64,000 nucleotides of DNA, from the NCBI GenBank assembly GCA_036346205.1, contig JARFJB010000394.1, positions 61,847-125,846 of the forward strand, in the 5' to 3' direction. Below the pieces are notes generated by a model. That model was given only the letters and a program-made list of their open reading frames with translations, was not told the DNA's origin and did no database searches. Positions 33,926-45,707 of the stretch are shown here, piece after piece. Both the position numbers and the translations under genes were made by a program. The DNA is from Vesta saturnalis. Lineage: Eukaryota > Arthropoda > Insecta > Coleoptera > Lampyridae. The first letter of the stretch is position 1, and every line of letters starts with the position of its first letter.

Positions 33926-34800
33926 CTACAAACAAATAATATAATATAATTTTTTTTAAGTAACACTTATAACAGTTCAGAATGTATTTGTTGGAAACGG
34001 GTGAGCAAGTAAAGGCAATAATACTCAATGTTTGATTAATTGATACTTAATTTTATTTTCGACACGCCGTGCGCGAGGCTTGACTTTACGTACACTCGTA
34101 TTCAACGAACGACATCTCATTCGACGCGTCTTATTATCACGGAAAAATTACTTGAATTACAATTTACTACGTTCATATCTTTCCGAGCAAAAAACATATT
34201 TTTCAAGTATATTTGCATTATTCAAACAATTATCCGCATCAAAATCCGCGTCGAAAGTTTGAAATTTTCATTGCATACTTGTAACCATTGGTTGGGATCT
34301 AGATTGCCTGGACTAAAAGGTTTCGCTACCTGTACGTATCCTTCGCCGTGGATAGGCAGCAAGGTACAAAAGTAACACAAAATTTACTGCAGAGACTCCA
34401 AACTCAGAAAAGCCGACTGCATTTTGAAGAAATGCTGGCATCAAAGCGTGTCTTAATTTTTTTTACTTTGATCGAGCTGCTCTTCACAGTTTATAAATTC
34501 AACGAATTAATCTTTTTAATTAGTATTTGAATTGCATTATTTCGAATTTTGTTTATATTTCACGAAGCCGCTGACAAAAAATTTTACAATAATTAAACGT
34601 AGACGTTAATAATAAAATAATTGATATTATATGTCTCATTGAATATAGATCGTATGGTAAAAAATTCAATGATTTTATAATAATTCAACAATTTGCACTT
34701 TTTTATACGATTTTTAAATTGTAAAAAAACTTATAAACCTCGTAATCCCTATTTTATTATTATTAATATTTTATAAGAATTTAATTATGTAAAAACTTAC
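33926..34800 (-). other. predicted 5'-UTR intron of the nuclease transposon
   Basis: Donor AAAAG|GTAAGTTTTT at 34,800 and acceptor ATTTGTTTGTAG ending at 33,926, 15 bases before the ATG. Nothing between them is a convincing gene; two overlapping frames at 34,040-34,375 and 34,348-34,530 look like chance. Confidence 0.5.
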
Positions 34801-34958
34801 CTTTTTCTATGTCGTTAACACCTGCAATCTTCAACAAATAAGCACAATATAAAACATTTTAAAATACACGTTGATCCAAAACAGAAACCACGCTATACAG
34901 AACAGTTAATGCTACGACTCAAGCATTCGTTAGCCCAACTGACATTGAGAGACAGGGT

Positions 34959-35306
34959 GGAGTTGCGCAGTAGCACACTGCGCAGGCCAACTGCTTCGCT
35001 TCGTGAATCAAGCGGCCTAGTAACGCGCCGTCGTGAAAACTCGCTCTATTTTCTTTTCCGTTTAACGAAAACGCACGTGCGATAGCATATTTAGATGTAG
35101 AATTTCAAGATCTAGAACTTTTGTCCGAAACTTTTTTCGAGATAAACCCAGAAAAATTTCACCGTTTTTCTCAATTTTCACCGCTTTTCCGGAAAAATTT
35201 CGCCTGGCCAACCCGAAATTCGAGTTCCTGAGGCCAAAGTACGCCTAAAAGTGCAATTGGAAGGACACTGGGAAACTTTTTGATTATTTGGCCCGGTTAG
35301 TTGGAC
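34959..35306 (-). repeat. right terminal inverted repeat of the nuclease transposon
   Basis: Inverse partner of 27,670-28,026. The promoter for the minus-strand gene should lie at or just inside this repeat; no TATA box could be picked with confidence. Confidence 0.92.
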
Positions 35307-35312
35307 TATATA
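35307..35312. other. candidate target duplication, right (TATATA)
   Basis: Second TATATA, immediately outside the right end of the 7.6-kb element. Confidence 0.65.
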
Positions 35313-35364
35313 GATTCATTTGGATTAAAATTTCTAGACATTATTCTTTATCTCTAAATAAATT

Positions 35365-37555
35365 ATGGATACTGAAAGCATACTAAAATGGAATATACGC
35401 GGAATCAAAAATAAATACGATAAACTCAGACAAATCGTAAATGAACGTATGCCAATGACCATTGCCTTACAAAAAAGAAAATTAAAGCCAAATGAAAAGT
35501 TTGCCTCTTGCAATTATAAAACAATTAGACTAACCCAAATACCAGAACCACGCTAGTCGTAGGCGATTCTAACTGCCGCAGCAGGATGTGGGGATCAGAA
35601 AGAGACACAACAAAGGGAACACTACTTGAAAATATCATAAACGATAGTCAACTGGTTATCCTTCACAATTGACAGAAAACGCATATGAGTACTATTGATC
35701 TCTCACTCACGGCACCAACACTATGCTTAAAACTACCCTGTAGAGTCATGGATGATCTTCACCGCAGTGATCATTATCCAATTGTGATAAATCTCGAGAG
35801 TAAGAAATTTACGTATAAGGCATTGCCGAGATGGAACACAGCACAATCAGACTGGGATAATTATCGAAAATTCTTACAACTAACCTATCAGCACAACAAA
35901 ATATATGATGCAATAGAAGCTCTCACAAAATCTATTGATCACGCTGCCTCATTAAGCATACGTCAAAAAATGCCCTGTTCCCTGGTGGTCGCGGGAAATC
36001 GGCATAATTAACCCTGCGTATATATAAAAATACCGTAACACTGAAATTTTAATAGCTTTTGAGCAAGCCCGTGCAAAAGAAAGAAACTTAAAGCGTTCTG
36101 CACAATTAAAATCTTGGCGTGAATATACATCTTCAATTAAAGTGTTCAGCTGTTCACCAACAGTAAAAAAATGTGGCGCAAAGTCAAAAGTACTACGTGA
36201 ATACAAGTACCACCAGCGTTACCAACGTTAAAAAATAGAGAAATGTTAACAAATGACCCTACGACTACTTCTAACCAGCTAGCACAATATTTCCAAGATG
36301 TTTCAAGTGACTTTAAATATTCCAATGCATAGTAAAAATGAATTTGAAAATTAAGTAATACAATTTGCGGATAACAATACCCTGTCGTACAATAAACCAT
36401 TCACTTACCTATAAATGAAAAGTGCATTAAACAAATACAAAGATACAGCTCCCGGTGCAGATGGTATCACCTATATATGATAACAAATTTAACACCAGAA
36501 ATAAAAACCGATTTATTAAAAATATACAACAAGATATGAGACTCAGGAGTCTATCCTTCCCAATGGAAGCTTGCAACGGTTATCGCTCTCTCCAAAGAAA
36601 GCAAGAACACTCGAAACCAGAAAACTATAGACCAATAACGGTGACCCCATGCTTAAGCAAAACATTCGAATGCATGATAAACTACAGGCTAAAAACGATA
36701 TTAGAAAAACAAAACTTAATAAGTAAATGTCAAGCTGGGTATAGAAAAGGGTATGCTACAGTCGACCACCTAATACAAATTGATAATGTAATAAACGAGG
36801 CTTTTACGAAAACAGAACACACACTAGTAGTCTTCTTCGATCTCAAAAAAAGCGTTTGATACAATCCGGCGGTATCAAATACTTAAATGTCTCAAAACGT
36901 GGAAAATAGAAGGAAAACTACCTAAAATTATACAGAGCTACCTACAAAATCGGAAATTTTGAGTGTGTATAGGAGATGTATATTCTCGTACCTATGAACT
37001 CCAAAATCGGATTCCATAAGGCTCCGTTATTAGTACTACATTGTTTTTAATAGCAATCAACTGTATTGCAGACGGAATTGATCAACGAAGCTAAGCTATG
37101 CTGTATGTTGACAGCAGCGATATGACCGAAATGCATAAAATTATGCAAGATAACATAAATAGAGCTGTGGAAGAAGCAGAATCTCGAGGAATGAGGTTCT
37201 CTACAAACAAAACTGTTTGTATGCAATTTTGCCGGCTACGAAGAAAGCACGATGAACTTGAAATAGAGCTCAAAAATTATACAATACCATACGTAGTAGA
37301 ACATAAATTCCTAGAACTTCTACTGGATAGTAAACTAACCTGGAACAACCACATAATGTATCTATGTGGTTGTTCCAGGTTAGTTAGTTAGTTAGTGTAC
37401 GTAAACTAACGGTTAAACTAATTAAAGTGCTATGTAACTTTGCAAGGGGAGCAGATCAACAGAAAATAATAAATGCGTGTATAAGAAGCCGCATAGACTA
37501 TGGAAGCATGATTTACGCCTCACGGAAGACAAAAAATTCAAGTGGCATGAAATCA
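35365..37555 (+). pseudogene. I-type LINE ORF2 (endonuclease and RT), decayed
   Basis: Begins MDTESILKWNIRGIKNK, a typical endonuclease start. Then VVGDSNCRSRMWGS (GDFN-type motif, F lost) near 35,560 and SDHYPIVI at 35,770. RT: APGADGITY (36,450), ENYRPITV, LVVFFDLKK (36,830), and at 37,097 LYVDSSD where YADD is expected, so one catalytic Asp is lost. At 37,333-37,385 a 23-bp inverted duplication replaces coding sequence. It stops before RNase H. Several frameshifts. Confidence 0.8.
37333..37385. repeat. perfect 23-bp-arm palindrome inside LINE ORF2
   Basis: Arms AACTAACCTGGAACAACC... and its exact complement, with a 7-nt loop (ATGTATC). The left arm encodes the expected LTWNNHI; the right arm is its inverse copy, so this is a local snap-back duplication. 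Confidence 0.95.
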
Positions 37556-37675
37556 AGCATTATTATTAATTACAAATAAATGGATATTTCTGTAGATAAT
37601 CCATCTATTTCAATCAATAATAGTTCAAGAATAATGGATAGTGCAACTATCCTCAGCACTATATAAATAGGGATA

Positions 37676-38641
37676 ATGAAAAGTTTTGAAGGTTCAACTT
37701 TTTCATTGACACCTGAACCGAATTTAGATACGATTCATCAAACAATCAATACAAGAAGAATGCAACCCAGTTTGTCTGTTGAGAATTTACAACAGACCGC
37801 TTCACGGAATCGTAAGCGCATAAAATGGACCAAGCAGATGAATTTAGAAGTTATGCATTTTTACACACTAAATAATTGCGATGATGTTCCCTTACCTGGT
37901 TGGAGAAAAAAGTTCCATTCTGAAATACAAGCAAAATTTCCTGAATTAATACTAACTGAACAAAATGCAGTTGATAGAAAAAATGTAATTATAAAAAGAA
38001 AATTAATTAGTGATTTGGAAATTCAACATTTAAAAAGAACTGTTGGGAATGTATTATATCAAGAAGAAAATGTTGCGAATTTGGAGAATACAAATTCAAG
38101 TAGTTGTCAAAATGAAGTTTCGGGAAATATAAATGATGAAAATTTCAATAAACCCATATATAATGATTTGAAACAAGACTTTTTGGTTAAAATTAACTTA
38201 TTTGATGACACCAATCCTTTATCCAGACCTAAATTACCAAATTTAAATTTTAGCAGATACTATAAAATAAAATTTATCTTCAATATTCTGAACAAAGTTA
38301 TTGAAAATTTTTTGAAGAATAATAATTCATTATATTATATACACTTATCAATTTATTGTGCAGCAACTATAATAATTGAAAGAAATAATCAAAATCTATC
38401 TGAATTTAAGTGCAATGGAAATAACACTGCTAATGAACCATTTTGGAAAATTCGTTTAAGAAGAAAAATTGATTGTTTAAGAAAAGATATAGGAATTTTG
38501 ACAGCTTTTATACAAAATTTTAACAATGTGGCATATTTTAAGGTACGGCAAATTTTAAACAAATACAAAATTAGATATTTTGATGGAGAACGCTGTAATA
38601 ATATTTTAATTAATCTTTTAGATAATTTAAAACAAAATTAA
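37676..38641 (+). CDS. R2-like LINE protein, N-terminal part
   Basis: 321 codons open from ATG 37,676 (an upstream ATG at 37,578 is cut by a stop). RKRIKWTKQMNLEVMHFY ... PGWRKKFHSEIQ ... FPEL (residues about 45-110) looks like a Myb/SANT-type helix-turn-helix. The end, EPFWKIRLRRKIDCLRKDIG, is the segment typical before the RT. A stop at 38,641 separates it from the RT. Confidence 0.6.
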   Translation: MKSFEGSTFSLTPEPNLDTIHQTINTRRMQPSLSVENLQQTASRNRKRIKWTKQMNLEVMHFYTLNNCDDVPLPGWRKKFHSEIQAKFPELILTEQNAVDRKNVIIKRKLISDLEIQHLKRTVGNVLYQEENVANLENTNSSSCQNEVSGNINDENFNKPIYNDLKQDFLVKINLFDDTNPLSRPKLPNLNFSRYYKIKFIFNILNKVIENFLKNNNSLYYIHLSIYCAATIIIERNNQNLSEFKCNGNNTANEPFWKIRLRRKIDCLRKDIGILTAFIQNFNNVAYFKVRQILNKYKIRYFDGERCNNILINLLDNLKQN

Positions 38642-39990
38642 AAGTTACAGCTCATCGTTTACGTAGATACAGTGTTTGTACTAATAGAAAACATCAAAAT
38701 AATCTATTTTCATTAAATCCATCAAAATTTTCACCAAGCTTAATAATTCAGTTTCAACTAATGATACTCCTAACAATGAAGATATATTACAATATTGGAG
38801 TAGTATTTGGTCTAACTCATCTAGTTATAACAAAAATTCTGTTTGGATTAATGATTTACTAAAAGATTCTGAAAATTTTGAGTGGAAAGAACAAAATTAA
38901 TAACGTTAGAGGAATTTTATTACAATTAAAAAATACCTCAAATTGGAGTTCTCCTGGATTAGATAATATTCAAAATTTTTGGTTGAAAAGGTTTAATGCT
39001 ATTCATACACCTTTATTATTTTGGTTTAATGAAGCTTTGGATAACCCGGAAATTGTACCTAAATTTTTGTATACTGGTGTTACTTACATGATTTTTAAAT
39101 CTGGAGATTCTAAGGAACCACAAAATTATAGACCCATAACGTGTTTACACAATCTATAAATTATTTACATCAATTCTGACCAGTAAAATTCAAAATCACT
39201 GTAAAATAAATAATATTATAAGTTTAGAACAAAAAGGATCTATAAAAGGAACAATGGGATGTCGTGAACAACTTGTTATTGATACAATCATAACCTCTTA
39301 TGCAAAAAAAAAAGAAATTTACATTTATGTTATATTGATTATAAGAAAGCATACGACTCTGTTCCTCACGATTGGTTATTAGAAATTTTAAAATTTATAA
39401 AATTAATACAAAATTTATTAACCTTTTGAAATCATTCATGTATCATTGGAACACGAATATTATAAATGGATTGAACAATTTGATATCTCTTAAAATTAAA
39501 CGTGGTATTTTTCAGGGTGACTCGTTAAGCCCCCTTTGGTTTTGTTTAGCTTTAAATCCAATTTCTAAATTATTGAATAATTCTTTTGCAGGTTTTCTTT
39601 AAACTTTAAAAAATAATTACATAACTCATTTGTTATACATGGATGATCTAAAATTGTATTCCAGATCTGAAATACAACTTGAAAATCTTATCCAAACCAC
39701 AAAATTATTTAGTGATGATATCTCTATGAAATTTGGTTATAATAAATGTGGAAAATTAAATTAAAGGTAAACCAATAATAATAAATTGTAAATAAAATTC
39801 CTCAGTTATTACCTAATGAATTTTATAAATATTTAGGCATTAAACAAAATTTTGTTTTGGACAACACTTTTTAAAAATGCATTTAGACAAAATTATATCA
39901 ATCGACTAAATATTATTTTAAAATCAAAATTAAATTCTAGGAATATGACTAATGCAATAAACATTTGGGCGGTTCCTGTCTTATCATATT
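38642..39990 (+). pseudogene. R2-like LINE reverse transcriptase
   Basis: In several frames: NWSSPGLDNIQNFWLKRF (38,942-38,995), QNYRPITCL, EQKGSIKGTMGCREQLVID (39,220-39,280), GIFQGDSLSPLWFCLAL (39,505-39,555), and LLYMDDLKLYSR near 39,635-39,670 with catalytic YMDD intact. There are five or more frameshifts. Confidence 0.75.
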
Positions 39991-40019
39991 CTTTGGAATT
40001 CTAAAATGGTCGGACACAG

Positions 40020-41040
40020 ATGGATACCTTAACAAGAAAAATGTTTAAATACAGATATTTACATCCAAAATCTGCAGTAGAAAGATTATATATTAAAAGA
40101 AAATTTGGGGGTCGAGGCTTATTAAATTTGTTTAATTTATGTAAATCCCAAACATCTCTATTGAGAAACTATTTCCATTCTTTAGATAATTCTTTTGGCA
40201 AAACTCTTATTACTTTAGATAAACATTTTTCGGGACTTAACTTAAACAAAAGAGATTTAGACTGTGAACCAAAATTAAACTTTGAAATTAATTGGAAAAA
40301 TAAGATATTACATGGCAAACATCCGACACTTTTGGATTCCACGGAATTGATAAGGAGATGTCAGTAGACTGGTTAAAAAAGGTACATTGTATTTTGAAAC
40401 AGAGGATTCATATGTGCTATTCAAGATGGTGTAATAAATACAAATAATTACAAAAGCACATTATGAATCTTAATGTTTCAGATTGTTGTAGAAAATGCAA
40501 TGTACCTTTTGAAACCATTGAACATATAATAGCTGGGTGTTTTTCTTCTTACTGATTATCTCCCAGACACAACCAAATTTGTAAGATTTTACACCAACAA
40601 CTGGCAATTAAGTACAATTTACTTGATAATGTTAGGCCTTTTATGTTTACACCCCGAATCAGTATTAGAAAACAAAAGTTATATATTATATTGGGACAGA
40701 ATCGTTCTTACTGATCGAGAGGTTAGACATAATAGACCTGATCTTATTCTTATAAATAAATCAGATAGTCATGCATTCATTATTGATGTCGCCATACCCT
40801 TAAGTAAAAATATTATTTCTACTGAAACTGAAAACTTCATAAATATGAGACATTGGCGATAGAAATGATGAGTGTGTGGAATATTACAAAATTTCTTTGA
40901 TTCCAATTGTACTGTCTGCCACTGGTGTAGTATCTAACAAATTCAAAACCCATTTGTCTAAATTAGCACTAAATTCTAGTTTATTTCCTATATTACAGCG
41001 TACTGTCATTTTAGAAACATGCCATATTGTAAGAAAATTT
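40020..41040 (+). pseudogene. R2-like LINE C-terminal part with restriction-like endonuclease
   Basis: After the thumb-like region (40,020-40,367) comes a Cys/His motif CRKCNVPFETIEHIIAGC (40,485-40,540). Then HNRPDLILINK and FIIDVAIPL (40,730-40,800), which carry the PD...D residues of a restriction-like endonuclease. The last part, VIPIVLSATGV-like, is frameshifted. Confidence 0.7.
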
Positions 41041-41061
41041 TAGCTAATCTAAATTTTAGTA

Positions 41062-41236
<175 letters not shown>

Positions 41237-41570
41237 TTATTATTATAACAATTACATTTTTGTTAGTAGTTTACTAATATTATTATAAACAATACTTGTA
41301 CAATATAATGGGATTTAATCCCCATTATATTCTAATACCACATGTGTGATAAAAAAATAATAATAATAACAATGATAATAATAATAAACACCTGTGATAA
41401 AGTATCTGTTATAAATACTTAGTTAACTAATCTGTGATACTTTATAGTGTGTTGTAGTTATTTCATTTGTTCTTTTATCTAGTCATCTACGAATCTTTGT
41501 TTATACATTGTGTGTTCTTGCTGTCATTATTTAATATATTCGTGTCTTTTTACATAAATTCAATTTAAAA

Positions 41571-43900
41571 ATGGAAAATATTCTCCAATGGAATTGTAAC
41601 GCATGTCAAAAAAGTTCAAGTGAATTGAGACGAATCGCAAATGAACGCGCACCATTAGTCATTTGCCTTCAAGAGACGCACTTTAAAACACAAGACAAAT
41701 TCATAATATCGAGTTATGCGAGCATTAGACGCGACATGCCTCACGAAAGACGTGCAAAAGGTGTTGTTTTTGTCCACAACGATTGTGTCTACAAAGAAAC
41801 AAGGTTACGTACTCACAATTGCAGTACACGTGTCGCACCCTTTCAAAATGACAATTTGTAATACCTACTTACCAGACAACACGTAGTCATCGATTGACCT
41901 AAAAAATCTTATCTCTCAACTACCGGAGTCTATTCTGTTATAGAGTGACTTTAACTTCCACAGTCCTTTGTGGGGTTCTGATAAGTATGATAGAAAGGGA
42001 AAAGCAATAGAGGACTTATTGGATAACACAGGATTAGTCCAGCTTAACGATGTCCAGAAACCAACATTCTTAACTCCAGATCTAATAACTTTTCCTCGAT
42101 CGATCTTACTCTGTGCTCCCCGCGGGTAGCTCCGAACCTCACATGGGAAGTAGAAGTGGAACTTAAAAGAGCTGATTGCACAATTTTAAAAACAAGGTAC
42201 GTCCCATTAATAGGACGCTGGAAATCGATGAAATGGTAAACAATCTCAACTAATCGATCCTGCAAGCTGCCAAATAATTAATTCCTAGAACAGGTCACAA
42301 ATTAAACCGAATACCTGTACCTTGGTGAAACCCAAAAATCGGTGAGGCAATCAAGGCGAGCAAATCCGCCCTGAAGAAGTTTTCAAAAAATCCCTCTGTA
42401 GAAAACCTAATTAATTTAAAAAGACAACACCAACTACGGAAAAATCACAATCAAAGCCTCCTAAAATTGGAAATTAATAATAATCTATTCACCGAACCCG
42501 CAACAGTAGCCGAGCAACTAGCGATTCACTATCAACATGTTAGCAGTACAAATAACTACAATGCAGATTTTAAATCAAGGATAGAAACACGGCAGCCACC
42601 CTTAGATTTTACTGAAACATTCCATCAAAACTACAACGAGCCAATTACTATGGAAGAACTCCGTATAACTCTACACGTAGCTAAAGAAGGTGCGATGGGA
42701 ATCGATGATATTCCTAACGGAATTCTGAAAAACCTACCATACTCAAGTTTGCAGGATAAACTTTATACTTTTAACAAAATTTGGAATTTGAAAACCAATA
42801 CACCATAGTGGAACAGGCTCAAAAAGTAAGACTTCGGTTTTCTCAATCAAAGACAGTTTCTATGCATTTCTGCAAGTTAAGAACACCGCATTATGAGCCT
42901 AACTTGTACCTTGGAGAAAAAACGAATCATCGTTGTTTCTGAAACAAAATTTCTTGGCATGATGTTAACCCAACCCTCGCGCGGCGGAACCACATAGTGT
43001 ATATATGCACAAAATCCAAACAAGTCTTAAATGTAATAAAATGCCTATCAAACACAAACTGGGGTGCAAACTGGGACATTCGATTAAGAATTTATAAATC
43101 AATGATTCTTTCAAGGATAGATTACGGATGCAATGCATACGGATCTGCATGGAAATCGCTTTTAAAGCAACTAGATACGATCTAAAATATATCACTAAGA
43201 TACTGTATGGATGCTTTCCTCACAAGCCCATCATATAGCTTATGTGCGGAAGCTGGTGTTCTACCTTTAACATTCAGGCGCATGTAGTTGTTGCAAAAAT
43301 ATGCTTGTAAAATCAGCACAAAGCCAACATTTTTTAATTACGAGGTCGTCAGTAAAAATGAAAATACGTGCAGAATATTAAATACACCCATACATGTACA
43401 ACTACCAAAACAAAGGATCACGCTACAGATCCCATCACAAGAAGCAACTAGGAGTACATTAGAGGTAAAATACTAGACCACTGGCAAAATACCTGGAACC
43501 AACAAAATAGCGCCCTTAAGAAACATCAACCTTCAATCAAAAATCGCAAAAAATACTCAACATTGTCAAGATGAGACAGTATAGTGATTACAAGACTTCG
43601 TATAGGTCATACGATCACCCCAGTGCCAAACATGTAACGTAAAATTACGATCAAGCATCTCTTCACGGATTGTGAGGCAGTGCAAGTATGACGAGAAACT
43701 TGTGATATAGTAGTCCATTTGAAAATATGCTGCAAGAAAACAAAAGGAGAATAAAAGAGGTGCCTGAATTCTTACATTTATCAGACTTGTACATAAAAGT
43801 TTAACTACGGCTTCAGAATATGTTTTGAAAAAGTAAATAAATCATAAAAGGCTATATGCAAAATAACCTTAGAAGTTGATGTCTTTAAAAAAAAAATAAT
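41571..43900 (+). pseudogene. I-type LINE ORF2, with RT core deleted
   Basis: ORF2 starts MENILQWNCNACQKSS (endonuclease start), then ICLQETHF, and near 41,955 a DFNFHSPLWGS motif. 42,467-42,808 is the segment before the RT, ending KEGAMGIDDIPN...ILKNL. The text then jumps at about 42,806 to a region after the catalytic motif (KTVSMHFCKL, FLGMMLTQ), so the RT core including YADD is missing. The remainder (42,997-43,190) has SRIDYGCNAYGS. Ends in an (AAT)n tail at 43,894-43,915. Confidence 0.75.
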
Positions 43901-43915
43901 AATAATAATAATAAT
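43894..43915 (+). repeat. (AAT)n tail of LINE
   Basis: A-run followed by AATAATAAT repeats, the type of 3' tail seen in I elements. Confidence 0.85.
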
Positions 43916-44547
43916 GTCTTTATTATTTTGTTTGCATAAATAGACAAATGGAATCAGATCAGAAGAAAAATAAAATATAATTTCAAACAAATAATCTCAA
44001 GGCTCAATTAAAATTTACATTGCTTTTTCACTGGGCCTTGAATTAACTAAAATTAAGATTAGCAGGTTCAAAACAACATAGAATTATGCTTTTTAAGTAA
44101 TAAGTGGAAGAGAAAGAACAAGTAAATTACAGAGTGATCAATCTCAAGTATATACCACGTGATCAAAACATTTAAGTTGGTACCACTGTTGGTAGGAAGC
44201 TATATTGCTCTAGGTACTCTAGAGCATGGTTCGAGTAAAAACTACGATTAGTTTCAAATCTGTATGAAGGTCATTAACTTATACATATTATAAAATATTA
44301 TCTTAATTTAAATAATGATTATTTTTGTATTTCATTAGACTGCATCCCTATAAAATACAACAAAATAAATAAAATATTATTTAATGATTGGATTAAATCA
44401 TTACAAAATAATGAATCTTAAATATTTAAATGTTATAATTTCATTACAATTAAATAAAATTTACAGTAGGTACATGTTTATGGAATGACAATGTCTTTTA
44501 CAAATGTTTTTAACTGCTTAGGTACACATTAGTTATCACACTTTACT

Positions 44548-44779
44548 TTACAGCATATGTTCAAAATGACCGCCATTAAATTGTAAACATAAGTTCACCC
44601 TACGTTGCATATTCGCAAATACATTTTGTAACATTTTGGCACCAATATTATGAACATCATGAGTTATACCATCTCGCAATTCTTGAAGAGTATGTAATCT
44701 TCTGCTGAACATTTTGTTTTTTAAATAACCAAATTATTGGGGCTTGCATTCATCCTTGCTTGGATATCTGCTAAGGTGT
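44548..44779 (-). pseudogene. mariner-type transposase, C-terminal end and deletion junction
   Basis: Reads (from 44,779 down) LADIQARMNASPN in the frame of the N-terminal part, then a stop, then in another frame RRLHTLQELRDGI, an NIGAKMLQNV block and RVNLCLQFNGGHFEHML to TAA 44,548-44,550. The C-terminal motif is typical of the family. The jump from NASPN to RRLHT removes the catalytic domain. Confidence 0.75.
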
Positions 44780-45141
44780 TGATACCGTACGCCCTATGGG
44801 CGGAGCCTATCGTGACGGGCTTACGCCACGGGGATTCCCATTCAATGCCATTATAAGCAGCAGGAAAAACCTACAGCGTCAGTCGAACTTTCGCTTCGAC
44901 CATACGACCTCAAGCTGTAGAAGTCTTACACACTACCGTTTGCGGGTCACTGAGACTGGTGGTTTGGTTTGAGGTCGCAACACTTCCTTCGGGTGTAGTA
45001 ATCTAGATTACTACCCCAAAAGGCCATCAGATTTCTTCACCACCAGGAGTAGGCAGATTGAAGCCTGGTGCAACCCTGACGGCGAGTATCGTGCCACGTA
45101 GTGATTCTTTAAACTGTATCTAGTGGTTAGTTTCGCACGGA

Positions 45142-45187
<46 letters not shown>

Positions 45188-45572
45188 ATTACATAGGCTA
45201 GGGTTTGTATTATTTTGTTTATCTTTAGTTTTAATTAGGACTTGTATTCGTTTACTATTAGCGTAGGGATTGTATTATACTTATTTAGGGCTTGTGTTAT
45301 ATTTTCTTATTGTATTAGCTTTATTCACCTGTACTTGTCATACGGGTAGCTATTGTTCATTATTAGTAATTGTAGCACGTCAATTATTTATACCTACTTG
45401 TGATTGTTCAATATACACATAGCGTTGTCCTGTGTTTTACAAGAGTGTATTTGTGCTTATTATTGTGAACAGCTTAGTGTTAGAACAATTATTTTCATAA
45501 ACTTGTTAGTGTTCGTAGTGTACAAACTTACGGTAGTGTTGTGTTCGTTATTCGGAGTGTGTCCGTGTAACA
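44780..45572 (+). repeat. 5' LTR of Gypsy copy 1
   Basis: 793 bp, TG...CA ends; contains (TA)n at 45,144-45,182. Pairs with 48,401-49,225. Confidence 0.93.
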
Positions 45573-45590
45573 ATTGGCCCCACGAGGGAG
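45573..45590 (+). other. primer-binding-site position of Gypsy copy 1
   Basis: ATTGGCCCCACGAGGGAG follows the 5' LTR, where the primer-binding site must be. TGG near the start fits tRNA CCA pairing; the tRNA is not identified. Confidence 0.45.
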
Positions 45591-45707
45591 CATCTGCGAC
45601 AGACATTTTACTGGGCCCGACCAGCACCGACAACCTACACTCAACCGATAGAATGGAGCGAGATTTCCCATGGGTTTCCGGAGAAGCTGCTACCAAAACT
45701 GACGCAG

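Larger units (their letters stand above)
27670..35306 (-). mobile_element. DNA transposon with long TIRs and a FEN1/PIN-like nuclease gene
   Basis: 7,637 bp bounded by inverted repeats of about 350 bp, beginning GTCCAA and ending TTGGAC. One long minus-strand gene fills the interior: 5'-UTR exon and intron, N-terminal Cys/His region, large middle part, FEN1-like nuclease motifs, Cys-rich end. A PLE copy (29,624-30,770) interrupts it; without that it would be about 6.5 kb. No DDE/D transposase, RT or integrase motif is recognised. From memory, the protein resembles a large group of uncharacterised proteins predicted in many invertebrate genomes. I cannot name a TE superfamily for it. Confidence 0.8.
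25590..37555 (+). mobile_element. I-type LINE, split by a 7.6-kb DNA transposon
   Basis: 5' UTR (25,590-25,800), ORF1 (25,800-27,420), then after the inserted transposon ORF2 (35,365-37,555). TATATA borders the insertion on both sides, consistent with a target duplication in the ORF1-ORF2 spacer. ORF2 ends before RNase H, where the R2-like element begins. It follows directly on the tail of another I-type LINE, a head-to-tail order. Confidence 0.7.
37578..41050 (+). mobile_element. R2-like LINE (Myb-like domain, RT, restriction-like endonuclease)
   Basis: A single reading frame series without an apurinic endonuclease. The N-terminal part has a Myb-like DNA-binding segment; the RT has an intact YMDD; the C-terminus has a Cys/His motif and a PD-(D/E)XK-type endonuclease region. 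Ends in a very long (TA)n. It abuts the truncated I-type LINE. I see no rDNA nearby, so if it is R2-like it is not in the usual 28S site. Confidence 0.75.

Noticed and set aside
34040..34530. Small genes in the 5' part of the nuclease transposon
   Set aside because: They lie inside a predicted 5'-UTR intron and show no domain or codon signal.
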